Source of the DNA: Nymphaea colorata
Lineage: Eukaryota; Streptophyta; Magnoliopsida; Nymphaeales; Nymphaeaceae
Direction: 5' to 3'
Assembly (NCBI RefSeq): GCF_008831285.2
Contig: NC_045142.1
Location: 15,069,354 to 15,133,353, forward strand
Length of the DNA: 64,000 nucleotides
Part shown: in pieces, positions 24,429 through 34,919 of the stretch
Layout of the letters: the number at the start of each line of letters is the position of its first letter
How positions within the stretch are numbered: position 1 is the stretch's first letter
Translations under genes and position numbers: made by a program
The notes under the pieces: model-generated
What the model was told of the DNA's origin: nothing
Seen by the model: only the letters and a program-made list of their open reading frames with translations
Databases searched by the model: none

Positions 24429-26794
24429 CCCACACCCACATTTTTTTAAATTTGCCATGTCAAAACCCATGCCCATACATGCACCCATTTGACTTAGCAG
24501 CCATGCGTACTCAGCCAGAGTGCATTAGGTTTTGTTTGAAATGACTCTTACTCAACATATGGACATGACCATGCCATATAACGTATTGAAGTGTGCAATT
24601 GATGTACATGAATCTGATATTAGGAAACTAACTTCTGGGCCATTAATAGGATTTTAGACATTTTCATGCATTAAAGTTGCCTAACATGATTTTTCGGCTA
24701 ACTTGAAGTGCTCCCATATTGTTGAACTATGAGCCATTCATCTTTTGCCATGTAAAAGTTTTGAATCATATCATGCAGTCAAGCAATTTGAATCTACTAC
24801 TATGATAAACAATTCATATTAAACGCATCCATATGATCAAAGTGAACATTTGATGTGTAGATTACACAAACAAGTGTCAACCGTTGCAAGAAATCATCAT
24901 CCATTGACCACCATACTTCTTCCACAAATTTGTCCCTATAGACATGCCAACATGAGATGCTTAGAAAAAGACCAACACTGCTCACATTCTCCAATAAAAA
25001 CTCTCTCCTCACAAAGAGAGAGAGAGAGAGAGAGAGAAAAGAGCAATTACGTATGCTAAAAGCAAAACTGCTGGCATGAAAGAACGAGGTTCACTTGTTA
25101 GAGCACGAAGCATAGGGCACTTCAACCATTAAAATTAACTTGCACTGTCGCACTTATGCATATCCCAAGAAAATATTTTGTCAAGGGCATGAAAAGCACT
25201 AATTAACATAAGACTGACCTTGCAAGCGACCGGCGCCAGCTCAAAAATGCATTTCTCTCATTCTCATCAAGCTCTTCAGGCGACATACTGGTTCTCCAAG
25301 GAGGCCTATATGACATGGAACCATAGTAAGTAAAACAGAAAATAGGTGGACCCATATGGATGATATAACACATTTTACAACATTGGTGGAATTAACCAAA
25401 AGCAACTTGGATCAGTCTTTTCAAATAAATGAGTCATGGGTCTACCATGGACTTTAGCAACTTTTCTGTCTTTCTAACTTTTCTGTCTTTCTGAGTCTTA
25501 CTCTTTGTTCAAGCACTTTTTAACGGCTTACCATTATTAACACTAGCTTCTCAAAATTTATCAATCTACTTATTTAAGCTTATACTCGTACCTCAGCAAC
25601 CACAAATAGACAAACTTAAGTGCTTAACAGCCAAAACCAACGTGTGTTTACTCATCACGAACTTCAGTTTTCTTGAGCAGGTTCTTCATTTTTGCTTAAA
25701 GATCGCCTATTTTTCAAGCCTGTTCTTCTACTCTAACAAACATAAAAGGACAGACCCTCGGCATACATTTTAAACTCTATTTAACCATATATGGTAAAGA
25801 CAAACAGGGAAAGAAGGTGTAATACTCTGAACAGGTGCAAGAAACGTATCAAACCATACCCTAACTTACGGTGCTGAATACTGGAAATAGATGAACTTAT
25901 GTGGCAAAATATTAACATAAATAAATGAAGGAATCATAATCAAACCATAAATAGCTAAATGCAAACTCAATAATATTTTTTAGAAAATAAAGTTGAGAAA
26001 CTACGTTTTATATCCAAAAAATGACAGAAGAATAATATAAGGGAAAATACATGCCTACGAGGAAGACGAAGGCTGCTTTGGTGCAACGCCTCCTCTCTCT
26101 TTTGTTGTCCCCTCCTTTCTTCAGGTGTTAAATCAGAGTTCAGATCGCTGCGAAAAAATTCACGCACATAAGGGCATATAGACCAGTGGCAAAACAATGA
26201 ACAGAAAAAGAAAAGAATATCTTTTTTGAGATAGAACCTTAATTCGCAAATACTGCATTCATGCATACAAAACACAGATTAAGCCATTAAACAAAGGCTG
26301 GAAAACAGATACGTTGCCACCTGCTGTTTTCACTTATTCAAAATAAAAAAAACCAAGAAGAATGATTCATGATCAAGACCAACAACGAACAAGAATCCTG
26401 CAAATTAATGTTACAAAATTATTATACTCGCGATAAAATTTGCGCTTCTTGTTCCTTCTACTTGATGGGGGAAACGCGGTCGTCAGAAGATCCAGAAAAC
26501 AAAGGGACATGACGGGAGGGATAAGGAACACAGATAGGAATCGCAGAGGGAAGTGGCTCACAAGTTGATAAGGACATCCGGAAGCGGGTTATCCGCGTCG
26601 AAGATCCTTCCGGCTTCTTCAGCCTGCTCGATAACGGCGTCGATGTCGCCAACGTCAGTGACAGACTCGAGCACGCGCTGCTTGCGCAGAGCGCGGCCCT
26701 TCTCCTTGGAGAGCTGCACCGTCTGGTTGTGCTGCTTCACCAACGCCCTGCCGACGCCCGACTTGCCGCTGCTGCTGCTCCCGCCCCTCACCAT
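9512..26794 (-). CDS. LSG1: Large-subunit GTPase 1 (LSG1-type), 7 exons, 605 aa
   Basis: This is a cytoplasmic circularly permuted GTPase of the YlqF/YawG family. LSG1 releases NMD3 from pre-60S ribosomal subunits. Exons (minus strand): 26794-26562, 26147-26055, 25305-25219, 21457-21364, 12225-12169, 10846-10767, 10685-9512; phases agree throughout and give 605 codons plus stop. The permuted motif order is visible: G4 NKAD (residues 205-208), G5 SA (233-234), G1 GYPNVGKSST (325-334), G3 DCPG (369-372). VMVVDARDPL and EKNLDIWRQLWRVLERSD precede them. The C-terminus has a basic HKHHKKPQRKKDRSWRV tail typical of plant LSG1. Length is close to Arabidopsis LSG1 (about 590 aa). The start MVRGGSSSSG is chosen by similarity to the family N-terminus (GRALVKQHN follows). 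An upstream in-frame ATG at 26977 is the alternative. Intron 2 uses a GC donor, intron 4 is 9.1 kb, and intron 6 is stop-free. Confidence 0.95.
10686..10766 (-). other. LSG1 intron 6: 81 bp, in frame and stop-free
   Basis: The splice donor GTTGCA follows ...ACAGTCAG and the acceptor is TATTTTCAG. The intron is 81 nt, a multiple of three, and has no stop in the reading frame. Retention would insert 27 residues between TVR and KIWARYF. Homology with family members, which read VREKWAEYF-like here without an insert, supports removal. Confidence 0.85.
12654..12877. repeat. Tandem duplication, period 116 bp
   Basis: Copies start with AACTCATCATTCAA at 12654 and 12770, and both end in CACAATTCTTTATCTTTATTTTC. 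The first copy carries a longer (CA)n run (about 12711-12729). Confidence 0.88.
13050..14530 (-). pseudogene. Ty1/copia remnant (gag and RNase H ends)
   Basis: The minus strand from about 14500 encodes a gag-like piece, LKGQFQDFKKGSRTICEYF, typical of copia gag (UBN2-type). Further downstream (13480-13060) FFSSTEAECRAM followed by a degraded tail marks the end of copia RNase H. The order gag then RNase H is right for the strand. The protease, integrase and reverse transcriptase between them are missing, so the element has a large internal deletion. It lies in LSG1 intron 4 in the same orientation as the gene. Confidence 0.72.
14921..15690. mobile_element. Possible non-autonomous element with GATACG/CGTATC palindromic ends
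   Basis: The left 180 bp are packed with GTATCGTACGATAC and ATACGTATCGTAT palindromes. The right 90 bp repeat TACGATACG and CGCTACG words. Between them is an AT-rich core with no coding capacity. Subterminal repeat arrays of this kind are common in non-autonomous DNA transposons. No convincing target duplication was found, so the exact ends are approximate. Confidence 0.5.
17110..17440. repeat. Purine/pyrimidine foldback segment
   Basis: A GGGAGAGG/GAAAGG-rich left arm is followed by a CCTTTCC/CTTTCCC-rich right arm, so the strand can fold on itself. The long open frames here (for example 17223-17576) come from low complexity. A similar purine/pyrimidine-rich layout occurs at 50705-50990. 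Confidence 0.6.
17455..18060. repeat. Degenerate AT-rich minisatellite (ATATAACAGGTATAACA-like)
   Basis: Words such as ATATAACAGGTAT, ATAACAAATT and TACATATAACA recur every 15-40 bp for about 600 bp without strict periodicity. The antisense open frames full of Y, C, L and I codons here are products of the repeat. Confidence 0.7.
18405..18640 (+). repeat. Probable copia LTR remnant
   Basis: This AT-rich segment directly follows the copia pol stop and the purine tract. It is in the position of a 3' LTR, but no matching 5' LTR is visible, so its limits are unproven. Confidence 0.45.
19575..19812. repeat. (GA)n tract paired with a downstream (CT)n-rich tract
   Basis: A (GA)n run of about 30 bp lies at 19580-19612 and an imperfect CT-rich run at 19763-19812. 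The two could pair as a foldback. Open frames across it are low-complexity. Confidence 0.7.
20653..21298. mobile_element. GTAC-rich non-autonomous repeat in LSG1 intron 4
   Basis: The left end is TCACACGGGTAC followed by a run of CGGGTACG words. The right end, read on the other strand, is TCACATAGGTACGGGTAC. The core is AT-rich with TATATATGT motifs before the right end. Both ends share the GGTAC repeats, which suggests a DNA transposon with subterminal repeats. No transposase is encoded. Right ends of the same type occur at 23075-23157 and 24427-24500. Confidence 0.55.
23036..23157. repeat. TG/CA palindromic microsatellite plus GTAC-type repeat end
   Basis: A (TG)n run turns into (CA)n at GTATAC, forming a perfect-type palindrome of about 40 bp. 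It is followed by CACCCAGTTTTTTCAAAAATT and a CG-rich stretch ending GTGTGACTTAG. That ending matches the right end of the element at 20653-21298. Confidence 0.65.
24371..24500. repeat. (AT)n run plus GTAC-type repeat end
   Basis: An (AT)n run of about 54 bp is followed by CACACCCACATTTTTTTAAA and ends TTGACTTAGC. The layout is the same as at 23036-23157. Confidence 0.65.
26053..26054 (-). other. Non-canonical GC splice donor of LSG1 intron 2
   Basis: Exon 2 ends CCTCGTAG and the intron begins GCATGT; exon 3 starts GCCTCCTTGG after the acceptor ATATAG. Joining gives LPRRPPW, matching the conserved VPRRPPW of LSG1. The only nearby GT (4 bases upstream) would shift the frame, so a GC-AG intron is the consistent reading. 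Confidence 0.85.
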
Positions 26795-27154
26795 CTCTGC
26801 CCTTAGCCCTGCTACCTTTGGAGCCCAAAGAAAAAGGGGAGGGAGCCGCGGGGCGGACAGAAAAATGAACCCAAAAACGGCGCACAAGGAGGGAGGAGGC
26901 GGGTTATATGCGCGGCAGATTTTGCACTGCAACCCTCTCTCAAGAACTCGGAGGTCGACCACGCCCCGGCAAGCCACTTAGTCGTGGTGGGTGTCACAAT
27001 GGAACTCGATTTTCTGATTGCTTTGGACTATCCTGCCCCTCGTGCCGAAAACATTGGCCCTTTCACGAACAATTCTGTCCTGGAGGCCATTTGTTTTCCG
27101 GTGGTGTGAGATCCCCTCCGATTTCAAATGCTCTTCTTAGTAGGACCAAGGACC

Positions 27155-27262
27155 CACTGTGGTTCTTTGATACGAGTCTACCTAAAGCTCTTTGATACGA
27201 GTCTACCTGATACGAGTCTACCTAAAGCTCTTTGATACGAGTCTACCTAAAGCTCGTACTTT
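27155..27262. repeat. Short tandem repeat, unit about 25 bp
   Basis: The words TTTGATACGAGTCTACC and TAAAGCTC alternate in three full units and one short unit. The array is about 360 bp upstream of the LSG1 start. It has no evident coding role. Confidence 0.85.
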
Positions 27263-27479
27263 CCATGTTGGCACCTCCGTCAAAGGCATCTTTTTTTATT
27301 GTGAGGCTAATTGTTATGCTTATGAGATTTGCGGAGAACAGGTAGGAGCGACTTCGGGAGCAGTTCAAAAGCGTAGGGAGGTTAACTTTACTAGTTCCTC
27401 CTTGGCACTTACGGAAGATGACGGACTTTTTCCTAATGAGGTTAATTCCTCAAATAAAGCGTGGAGCGGATGAGAACAA

Positions 27480-30400
27480 AGTGAGGGGCGTGTTGCAAGT
27501 CCTTGTGAGACTAAGGGTGCAAGGCTCATGGAAGACCTATGTGACTTTGACCTAGAAGACCTAAACCCACCCGGTCTAAGTGAGGAAGACCTAGGCGCGC
27601 ACCTAGCCTAGACGAGGAAGACCCGGACTCACCTAGTCCAAAAGGGGAAGACCTAAGCACGTTTTGACCTAGATGAAGGTGGGCTCGGCATGGCGATGAG
27701 AACACATTGGGCTCGAACCCACTTCACGGATCGGATTGGTGAAGCTCAGGTGGACCTGGGCGAGGTGGGGCCTTTGGCCCAAATCGGATTTGAACAATTG
27801 CTTAAGTTGATTTGATTCATTTGCTTTTGTACCATTTTCTTGTTTGATTCGGTTTGTTTTGCGTCTCATCTCGAGACATTGCTTTGAACCGGTTTGACAC
27901 TTGTATTTAAACCAAAACCGAGACAATTTGATCATTCTTGCTTAATGAAATTTGAGGTTTCTCTTTACTCCATGCGTGGAGAGTATCTTGGTCCTTAGGG
28001 CGTGGCTTCCTCGGAAGCACTAAACAACAACACTCACCAAGCCGTGAGAGCACCGAGTTTTTTGCAAGGTTAATAGCTGCCAGTAGCCATTAACAGGGAA
28101 GAGCAACGACGAACCCGACGAACCCGAACCAGGTTAAGCTTGGGTAGGCAACTATGCCTTCACCCCAAAACACAAGGGTGTTGAGAGACGGCTGTTCTAT
28201 AGGGAGGTAGGAAGAAGACGAGGCTGTGGTTCTGCTCGCCGACAATCCACCATTGACAACCGGTGAGATCTCCATCCGAAAACTAAGTATTCTATCTTCC
28301 CAAATACTTAGTGAGGGAGTTCTCGGCTTCGCCCTAGCCAAGACATCAACGGTGATCTAGACCTTGCATTCGTGAGTCTCATCACATCTAACTAGGATTG
28401 GACCAGCGGTATCGATTGGGGATGAAGATTTGGTTTTGGAGACACCGGGAAGAAGGACTAGAACATCTGGCTGGAATCATATTCAGCAGCCTAAATTCCA
28501 GCGTTTAACTGATGGATCCGGGCTAGATAAGGTGTTTCCTAGTCACATTCATACCTCTGGATCTTATAAGGAAGATTGGGAACGAGGAGAAGGAAGCAAG
28601 CGGAAGGAAGAAGAGAAAAGGCAGACGAAAGAGGGAGAAATGCGGAAGAAGGCAAGCCCCAGTTTCTGAAGAAGAAGACAGGACACACCTTTGATTAGAA
28701 AGCTATTCCCGGATATTCCCTAAGAGTTTAAAGGTGTGCTATAGCTCGTTGGAAAGCTCTCATCCTCACCTACAACATACTAAAATTTCAGGCAGATCGG
28801 CCATGACAAGGCAGTCAAAACCGCGACGAAAGTTCATTGTTTCCGCCGCTGTCGCTTAGACGCTGATTCCCTTGAATTTTTTAAGAGAGTCATATACCGT
28901 TGGATTCGTAATTAAAAGGTCTACAACATATCCAAAAATCAAAGTATTTGGAGTTGTTTTGTCCATCGAACCATCATCTGCAAGTTTTGGAAGCCTGTTA
29001 GTCTATTCGCCGGTTTGCATGGAGTAGCTCAGAATTCCGATCTTAATTCCGGCCAGATCCAGCGCCCTCCAGCCAGATCTGACAATTGGGTGACTAATTC
29101 CTATCCGACCCCTGATATGTATTAATTATCTAATATTTAGCATGGGCAATTTGGTCAAGGAAAGCCTTGGTGCGTCACCCAGCTTGCTTCAACCCTTTAG
29201 CGACGAATCCGGAAAGGAGATCAGTTACGGATAGCACGGAGGACAGGTGGCAGCACGTGGGAGTAGGTGCCATCCAGCTGGTCAATGTAGTTGTGACGGA
29301 TTAGGAAGGTGCCGCAAGAAGAAGGAAAAGCGCAACAAGTGTCACGCGCGCCAATCAAGGGGCGATCTCTTTCAGATTCTGTTCCTAAAGATTTGGAAAG
29401 AAGATTTCCAGCGCTTGGAAGTTCATTGCATCTGGACGTCCACTGAAACGGAAGGAGCTAGGTGGCAGCTGGACCTGGACCCGAAGACACGTGGGAGAGA
29501 GCAGCTCGTCCCCACTTGGGTGAGATCTCCTTTCCTATTTCCTCTCCAACAAAGTAGGAAATGGCTTGACTTGTGGGGCTAGGTACGTCGAACCTAGACA
29601 CATTCCAGAAAAGCCAAAAGATCTTCGAGATCCTTGGAGATCCCTCTCCAACAATCAAGGAAGATCCACCACGATCTTAGGAGGGTGACTCACGATCAGT
29701 TTTGAGAAGCTTCTAGGCCTAGCTCGAGTGAGGAAGGAGGTGATTCACTTGGAGATTGCGTGAGTCGATCAAGGAGCCGAGGAGAGATAGAGAGTCAACC
29801 GGCCTGAGTCCGATCAACATACCTCGCCGGAACTTCAACACTCGCCAGAAAGGGAGGAAGACACGCGTGTGTTGGCACTTCCAACACTTGCTTCCCCCAA
29901 TCGACTTGTCTTACTCTTAGGGTGTACAATCAATCAGGTGAAGTGCATTATCTCTATAACCCTTCTTCCAAATTTGAATTGAGATTAATTGCTTCTATTG
30001 CCTCCCTGGAGATTCGGTTCGTATACTTGACCGTGAGAACGTGGGAAGGAACGGTACCAGAGACCTTGCGAAATTGAAGTCATCCTTCTTCAACGTGGGA
30101 GACACTAAGTGGAGAGAAGGAACCGCATCCACCAAGCAACATTGGCGATTGCTTCCCCCTACAACATTACAATTCAACTAGGGGTCAAATCTCGATCAGG
30201 TGACTAGATCCACACATCTTTCTCTCACTTGCTTACTCGAATAGAACTTGATCTCTCTTGTTCTTATTCCATCCAATGAGGAGATTTGGCGTTGCAGAAC
30301 GTGGAAGTTGCTGGTAATACCGAAGGAGGCAGCCACCTAATGCTGTCGATTATCACCTTTGGTGAAGCTAGTGGAGTCCCCAAGCGAGGCCTTGGAGGTA

Positions 30401-30930
30401 ATCTTGATTCACCCTATAGAATCGTGGGTTAAGGGTACAATTTTCTTGCCATCCCGCCATTGGCAATAACAACCGACTGGAATCCCTCCAAGGCACCTTG
30501 CCAAGGACACGATTTTCGGGTTTTGGACCACCAACGGCAAGGGTGTGGTTTGTTCCGATTAGGCATTGTATGACATGGTGGTTTGAATGGCTTCGTGAAT
30601 GTTGAGTGAGGAGAGTGATATTTTGTATCGCTGTGATTTGTATTAAGCCTCACCCTTATTCTAGTCACTTGTAGTAGGTTCAAGCCGGGTTTGGGGAAGC
30701 CATACTTGTACTTACTTGACCTAGTTTGAGCACTGTCTGGCGGAAACCAAAGTTTGTAATTAACTTTTAAACCCATTGAACAGCAACCTCCTCCTAGATC
30801 TTGGAGAGGCTCTTCGGCGGCATTTTGAAGATTTCTCATCCGCATTCGGGCAGACCCTACCATTCTTAAATTTATGGTCCCCTTAAAATCCTCTAATATG
30901 AGGCTCAATGGGGGGAGGCCTGAGGTTAAA
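27480..30930. other. Noncoding block, probably from a large LTR retroelement
   Basis: The block has higher GC than its surroundings. It begins near TGTTGCAAGTCC and contains recurring GGAAGACCTA words (27530-27680). A TATTTAAA motif followed by AATGAAA (27905-27950) resembles an LTR promoter and poly(A) region. No gag or pol is recognisable. The longest frame, 30429-30908 on the minus strand (159 aa), has no motif I know. A large solo LTR or noncoding retroelement is my best guess. Confidence 0.35.
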
Positions 30931-30951
30931 TCTTTGGATCTAAGATCCCTA

Positions 30952-31115
30952 AAGAATCTTTTGGCAATAAGAAGAACTTGTTATTGTTCTATGAATGTAT
31001 CTCAATAATTGGGACAGGTTCATGAAACATTGTGATGAAGTATTTCACAAACATGTCTCAAACTTTAGAGTAGATTCATGAGATGGTAACATTCGCCAAA
31101 CAACTCTTAAAAGGT
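30952..31115. repeat. Short MITE-like repeat
   Basis: The layout ...CAATAA...TTCATGAAACA...TTTAGAGTAGATTCATGA...CCAAACAACTC resembles the repeats at 45310-45475 and 63840-64000. The ends read TTTGGC and GCCAAACAA, typical of small inverted-repeat elements. Confidence 0.45.
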
Positions 31116-31229
31116 TGTTTTACAAATGAAACAATTTGTGACTTGTTACGTGTGCTTTGAACCCACACAAATGGTAATTATTATCCACATTTGAGGCTTC
31201 ATGAAATAGAGCCAAAGTTTGTGGAGTCA

Positions 31230-31693
31230 TTAAGAAAATAAAATCTTAAAGGGGACTCTCCCCTTTAAGCTTCATGTTGTGGGAATTCTTTCTTGAAATA
31301 TCAGAGAGAGAAAGAAAAAGAGAAACGGAGGCTTTGGCTTTCCACTTCGGGAAAGTCTCCACCTTTGATTTAGAGGTTATTTTCTTGAGGTGTTTTGATA
31401 TATTTTTCCTTTCAAGAGAGAGAAAGGCATTCTTCTTCTCTTTGGGCTCCCTCTTCTTTTGCTCTTATTCCCTTTAGGGTTTTGCCCAATTTGGGAAAGA
31501 GGGTTTTGTTACATTGCCTCTTTGTAGCCTTTATTTGACTTGCTTAATAGTGGATTTGTGCTCCTCCTTTGCCCGTAGATGTAAGCATATTGCCGAACCA
31601 TGTATATCTTGTGTTGGTATATTGCTTTTGTTCCACGCAGGTTCTTTTTGTGGTGGGTTATTTCGATCGGATAGTGTTATTTGTTTAAAAAAC
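31230..31693 (+). repeat. Probable 5' LTR of a copia element
   Basis: This pyrimidine-rich, noncoding stretch lies directly before a tRNA-Met primer-binding site. Its left boundary is not clear and no second LTR copy was found. Confidence 0.6.
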
Positions 31694-31705
31694 TGGTATC
31701 AGAGC
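31694..31705 (+). other. Copia primer-binding site (initiator tRNA-Met type)
   Basis: TGGTATCAGAGC is the standard plant retrotransposon primer-binding site complementary to tRNA-iMet. The gag ATG lies 23 bp downstream. Confidence 0.9.
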
Positions 31706-31728
31706 CTGATTGAATTGGTTTCACCATT

Positions 31729-32810
31729 ATGTCATCAACAATTAAGTTTGATATTGAAAATTTTGATGGTATTATGAGTTTTAGTCCATAGCAAGTACGA
31801 ATGCTCACTATTTTGACTCAATATGAGTTAAAGAAGGCAATAGATGTTCTTTGCAAACATGCAACAATATGAAGACACATTTCACTTGGATCCTTACAAA
31901 TGATAGTTGTTGCATCCTTGGTTGTCAAGGCGGCTAGGTGCGCCTAGCCTAAAAAGGCATCCAAAAGTAATTGCAATTTTGCTTAGTTATTTTTAACACT
32001 CTAAAATGTTAGCTTTATGTTTTATGTATTAAGTTATCATGTTAGCAAGTTTGGATTAGTCAACATCAACTATAAAACAGTACAAAAAAAGTTTAGTGAA
32101 GAATAAACCGGGTGATAGACTTCTCGTTGTAGAACTGAAACTGATCGCTAAACTACATGAAATGAAAAATAACCAAAATAAAACCTACTTTGAAATCATG
32201 CTCTCTAAACTGGACCTATGGTAGATGGCAACTGAATGTAAACAAATTTGAAAGACTGTGAAAGATGCCTACACGACTCTTACTTAAGCTATCTAATTTA
32301 TACATTAGAAGAACTCAAATCACACCTACAATCCTAACTCATTCAATTCCGGTAAAAGATAGACCTTGCAAGCAATATAATTTCTGCACGAATTGTAATG
32401 TTTGAGATACTTATAGCAAAAAGTCTTTGTTTTCAACATAAATTTTGCAACCACTGGGTCAAATCGAAAATTAAGTTAAACTCAAGAGATAACATGATTT
32501 GGAAAGCAAAACAAATCAAGTATCAATGGCTAAAGTCACCCAAACACCAAAATGGACTAGGCGCCAACACACCTTGTCCAGCTTAGGCGACAGCCTAGGC
32601 GTCAAACCCACACCCCATGCCTAAGTGATAGACTTAGGCATGGGATGTGGACTGACAACTAGTCCACGCCTAGGCGTCGCCTTGACAACTAAGGTTGTAT
32701 CCATTTTGAAACTCAAGCAAATAGATGGTAGATGTGCACTGGGAGCACTTTAAGACAGTCCATGTTGGATGACACCTTCAGATGTGCCTCCAGAACAATG
32801 TTTGAGTTAT
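31729..32810 (+). pseudogene. Copia gag start, split by a hAT element
   Basis: From the ATG at 31729 the frame reads MSSTIKFDIENFDG, then MSFSP, a stop in place of the usual Trp, and QVRMLTILTQYELKKAIDVL. This is the conserved start of copia gag. The element 31917-32693 interrupts it. After the insertion a degraded continuation runs to about 32810 and then similarity is lost. Confidence 0.85.
31917..32693. mobile_element. hAT-type element, 777 bp, inserted in copia gag (GCCTAGGCG family)
   Basis: The inverted ends are CTTGGTTGTCAAGGCG and CTTAGTTGTCAAGGCG. The 8-bp target duplication is GTTGCATC (31909-31916) and GTTGTATC (32694-32701), with one mismatch. Subterminal GCCTAGGCG motifs match those of the 16783-18294 element, so the two are related. 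There is no coding capacity. Confidence 0.88.
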
Positions 32811-34900
32811 GTTTGGATGCCACTGGAAACTGGGATTTGTGGAAGCCCAGTTTTCCAGAAAACACAGTTTTCAATGTATTCTGAAATATGGTAGAAATTT
32901 GGTCTTTGTTCTTGTCTTCCTTTTTCTGTTGGGGGGTGGGGGGATAAGCGATGAGTTAGGGAACTCACAACTTTGAAGGCACTGCTCATTACATTGCAAA
33001 AGAATGGACAGAAATTGGGAAGGAAGGAAGAAGATCTAGACAGGGGAAACTCTTGAAATTGTCAATTATATTTTTATTGTCAATCTTCAAAAATGTGTAC
33101 ACTTAATATTTATATGGGTATATGAAAGGAAAATGTACTTCTTACACATCATTCATGTCTCCATTTGGTTGTTTTTGGTGTCCTTTAACATTCTGGGGTT
33201 TAGTTTTATATAGTGGCTGAGTATTAATTTTATTTATCATATTTCATTTGTCTTTCTCTCTAGTAATTAACTAGAGCCTGCAGATATAGTGATTCACTTG
33301 TTATTGTCTTCTCTTTTCTCTTTTCTAAATTCTCTCTTTGTCAATGTTGTACATTTATTAGGTATGGAGAAATTCAGATAATTTGAATCGTTTGCGATGC
33401 AATGAAGAAAGAGAGAGATGCCATGGGGGAAGATCAATTCTTCGTGTAGAAGACAAATTGGATTATGCCTATCAATCTGATTACATATCTTAGGTCTGTT
33501 TTAAATACTGTGTGGAATTAGATCCAAGTTGTAAATGGAAATGCATGATTCTGAATTTCTATTTGGTATCGTATTCAAAATGGATCGTCCATGTCCACAA
33601 CATAGTGACTATATAGTGTTTCCAGCTTGAATACTGGTGTAATGTAGTGAAAATGATTAAGAACGCTAATGGGGGATAAAGGTCAACAGGGTAATCAACA
33701 AAATTACAACAAAAGTTATGCAATATAACCATCATCTAATGTTCAGCTGACATTAGGTTTGATGTATACCTTCAGAAACTCATTTTTGTCATCTGAACAA
33801 AGACCTATTTCAAAAAAATGAAGACTTGGTTTACATGTCTTGTACAAGTAAATAATCCTACTTCGCTTTGTTGGATGACCCTACCCAGAGGGTTTACTAA
33901 AACCAAGGTTTTGCATTTAAGGACAATAAAACAGAAGGATTCAAGCACCTTGAATGCTGGGAAATTTTAAATGGGTAGTCGTCTTTACTACTCATGCTAG
34001 CAACTAAGAGGAGGGACGGTAGAGCAGTGAAAAGTGAACATCCACACCTTCATGGTCCGCATACTTCACATCGCTAGTGCTCTGAATTATCATGCTACCG
34101 GTAGGTTAAGTGTTTGCAATGATCTAATCTCAAACTAGACATGGTCACTGTTGGTGCGGCAAGGGGGATATCCCCTTGCAGAACCAATGAGGCAAGGGGA
34201 CGGGCCCTTATAAGCCACCTGAGGAACATAATCAGTATAAACCAAAAATGACTTTTGACTCAACTATTGGTGTACTGTTTCACCTCAGACACTCCCAGAG
34301 AGGGCGTGAGAGCATCACATGAGATGTCTAAAGGACCAACAACTTGGGTGAAATCAGTTCGCTCTCTCTTAAAGGCATAGAAGACTGACCACACAAGAAA
34401 TAAATCATCATTCCTTCCTGTTTTGAGAGATTTTGTTGGTAAGAAGCCGGCAGCACAGAAGACAATACCATGTGAAAAATTGGCCATTGAAGTTAAGAGA
34501 TTGTGAAGTTGTAGTTCCCTAGATAATAGTTTAAATCTTTATCAACATACTTGCAATTCCACGAAGATGCATCAATGCATGCATATATAGAGAGAATATA
34601 TAGAGAGGAACTGCTGGATAAAAATAAACGATGATGAAATGAACAGAAATGGTAAATCACCATATAAGAGGACATCCACCTAATCTGCATTTGAATAAAC
34701 TATAAGTTCAAGAGCATGCTTCTTCATGATGCATACTTTGTAACCAATTGTTCCATGAATTTATCTCAAAATCTTCTTAACTACAGAGAAATGGAAACTA
34801 GTGTGATTTTGTATAATTTGGCTGACATGATTGACACTCTATATGCAATATCTAGTCGGGTTATAGTCAAACACTATAAACACAAAGCATCAACAATTCA
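32811..34900. other. Intergenic stretch, no recognised gene
   Basis: AT-rich sequence with no domain-bearing frame. A possible isolated exon-like frame (33361-33490, plus strand, WRNSDNLNRLRCNEERERC) follows a TTATTAG acceptor-like site, but it has no partner exons that I can identify. Confidence 0.5.
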
Positions 34901-34919
34901 ATGTTTTGAGTGTTAGTGG

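Larger units (their letters stand above)
21458..25218 (-). other. LSG1 intron 3 (3761 bp)
   Basis: Bounded by donor GTCAGT after the exon ending SLA(R) and acceptor TTTCAG before LEENENLV. It contains a (TC)n run (22799-22838), a TG/CA palindromic run (23036-23079), an (AT)n run (24371-24424), a (TC)n run (24233-24251) and an (AG)n run (25012-25038). Two right ends of the GTAC-rich repeat are also present. No gene is seen. Confidence 0.85.

Noticed and set aside
24203-24439. Open frames with poly(Ile-Tyr)
   Set aside because: Translations of the (AT)n microsatellite.
26553-26981. 142-codon plus-strand frame over LSG1 exon 1
   Set aside because: Shadow of the LSG1 first exon and its leader; only the minus strand matches a known family.
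33361-33490. Possible exon of an additional plus-strand gene
   Set aside because: The splice-like flanks are weak, the frame ends in a stop exactly at the candidate donor, and no family or neighbouring exon could be found.
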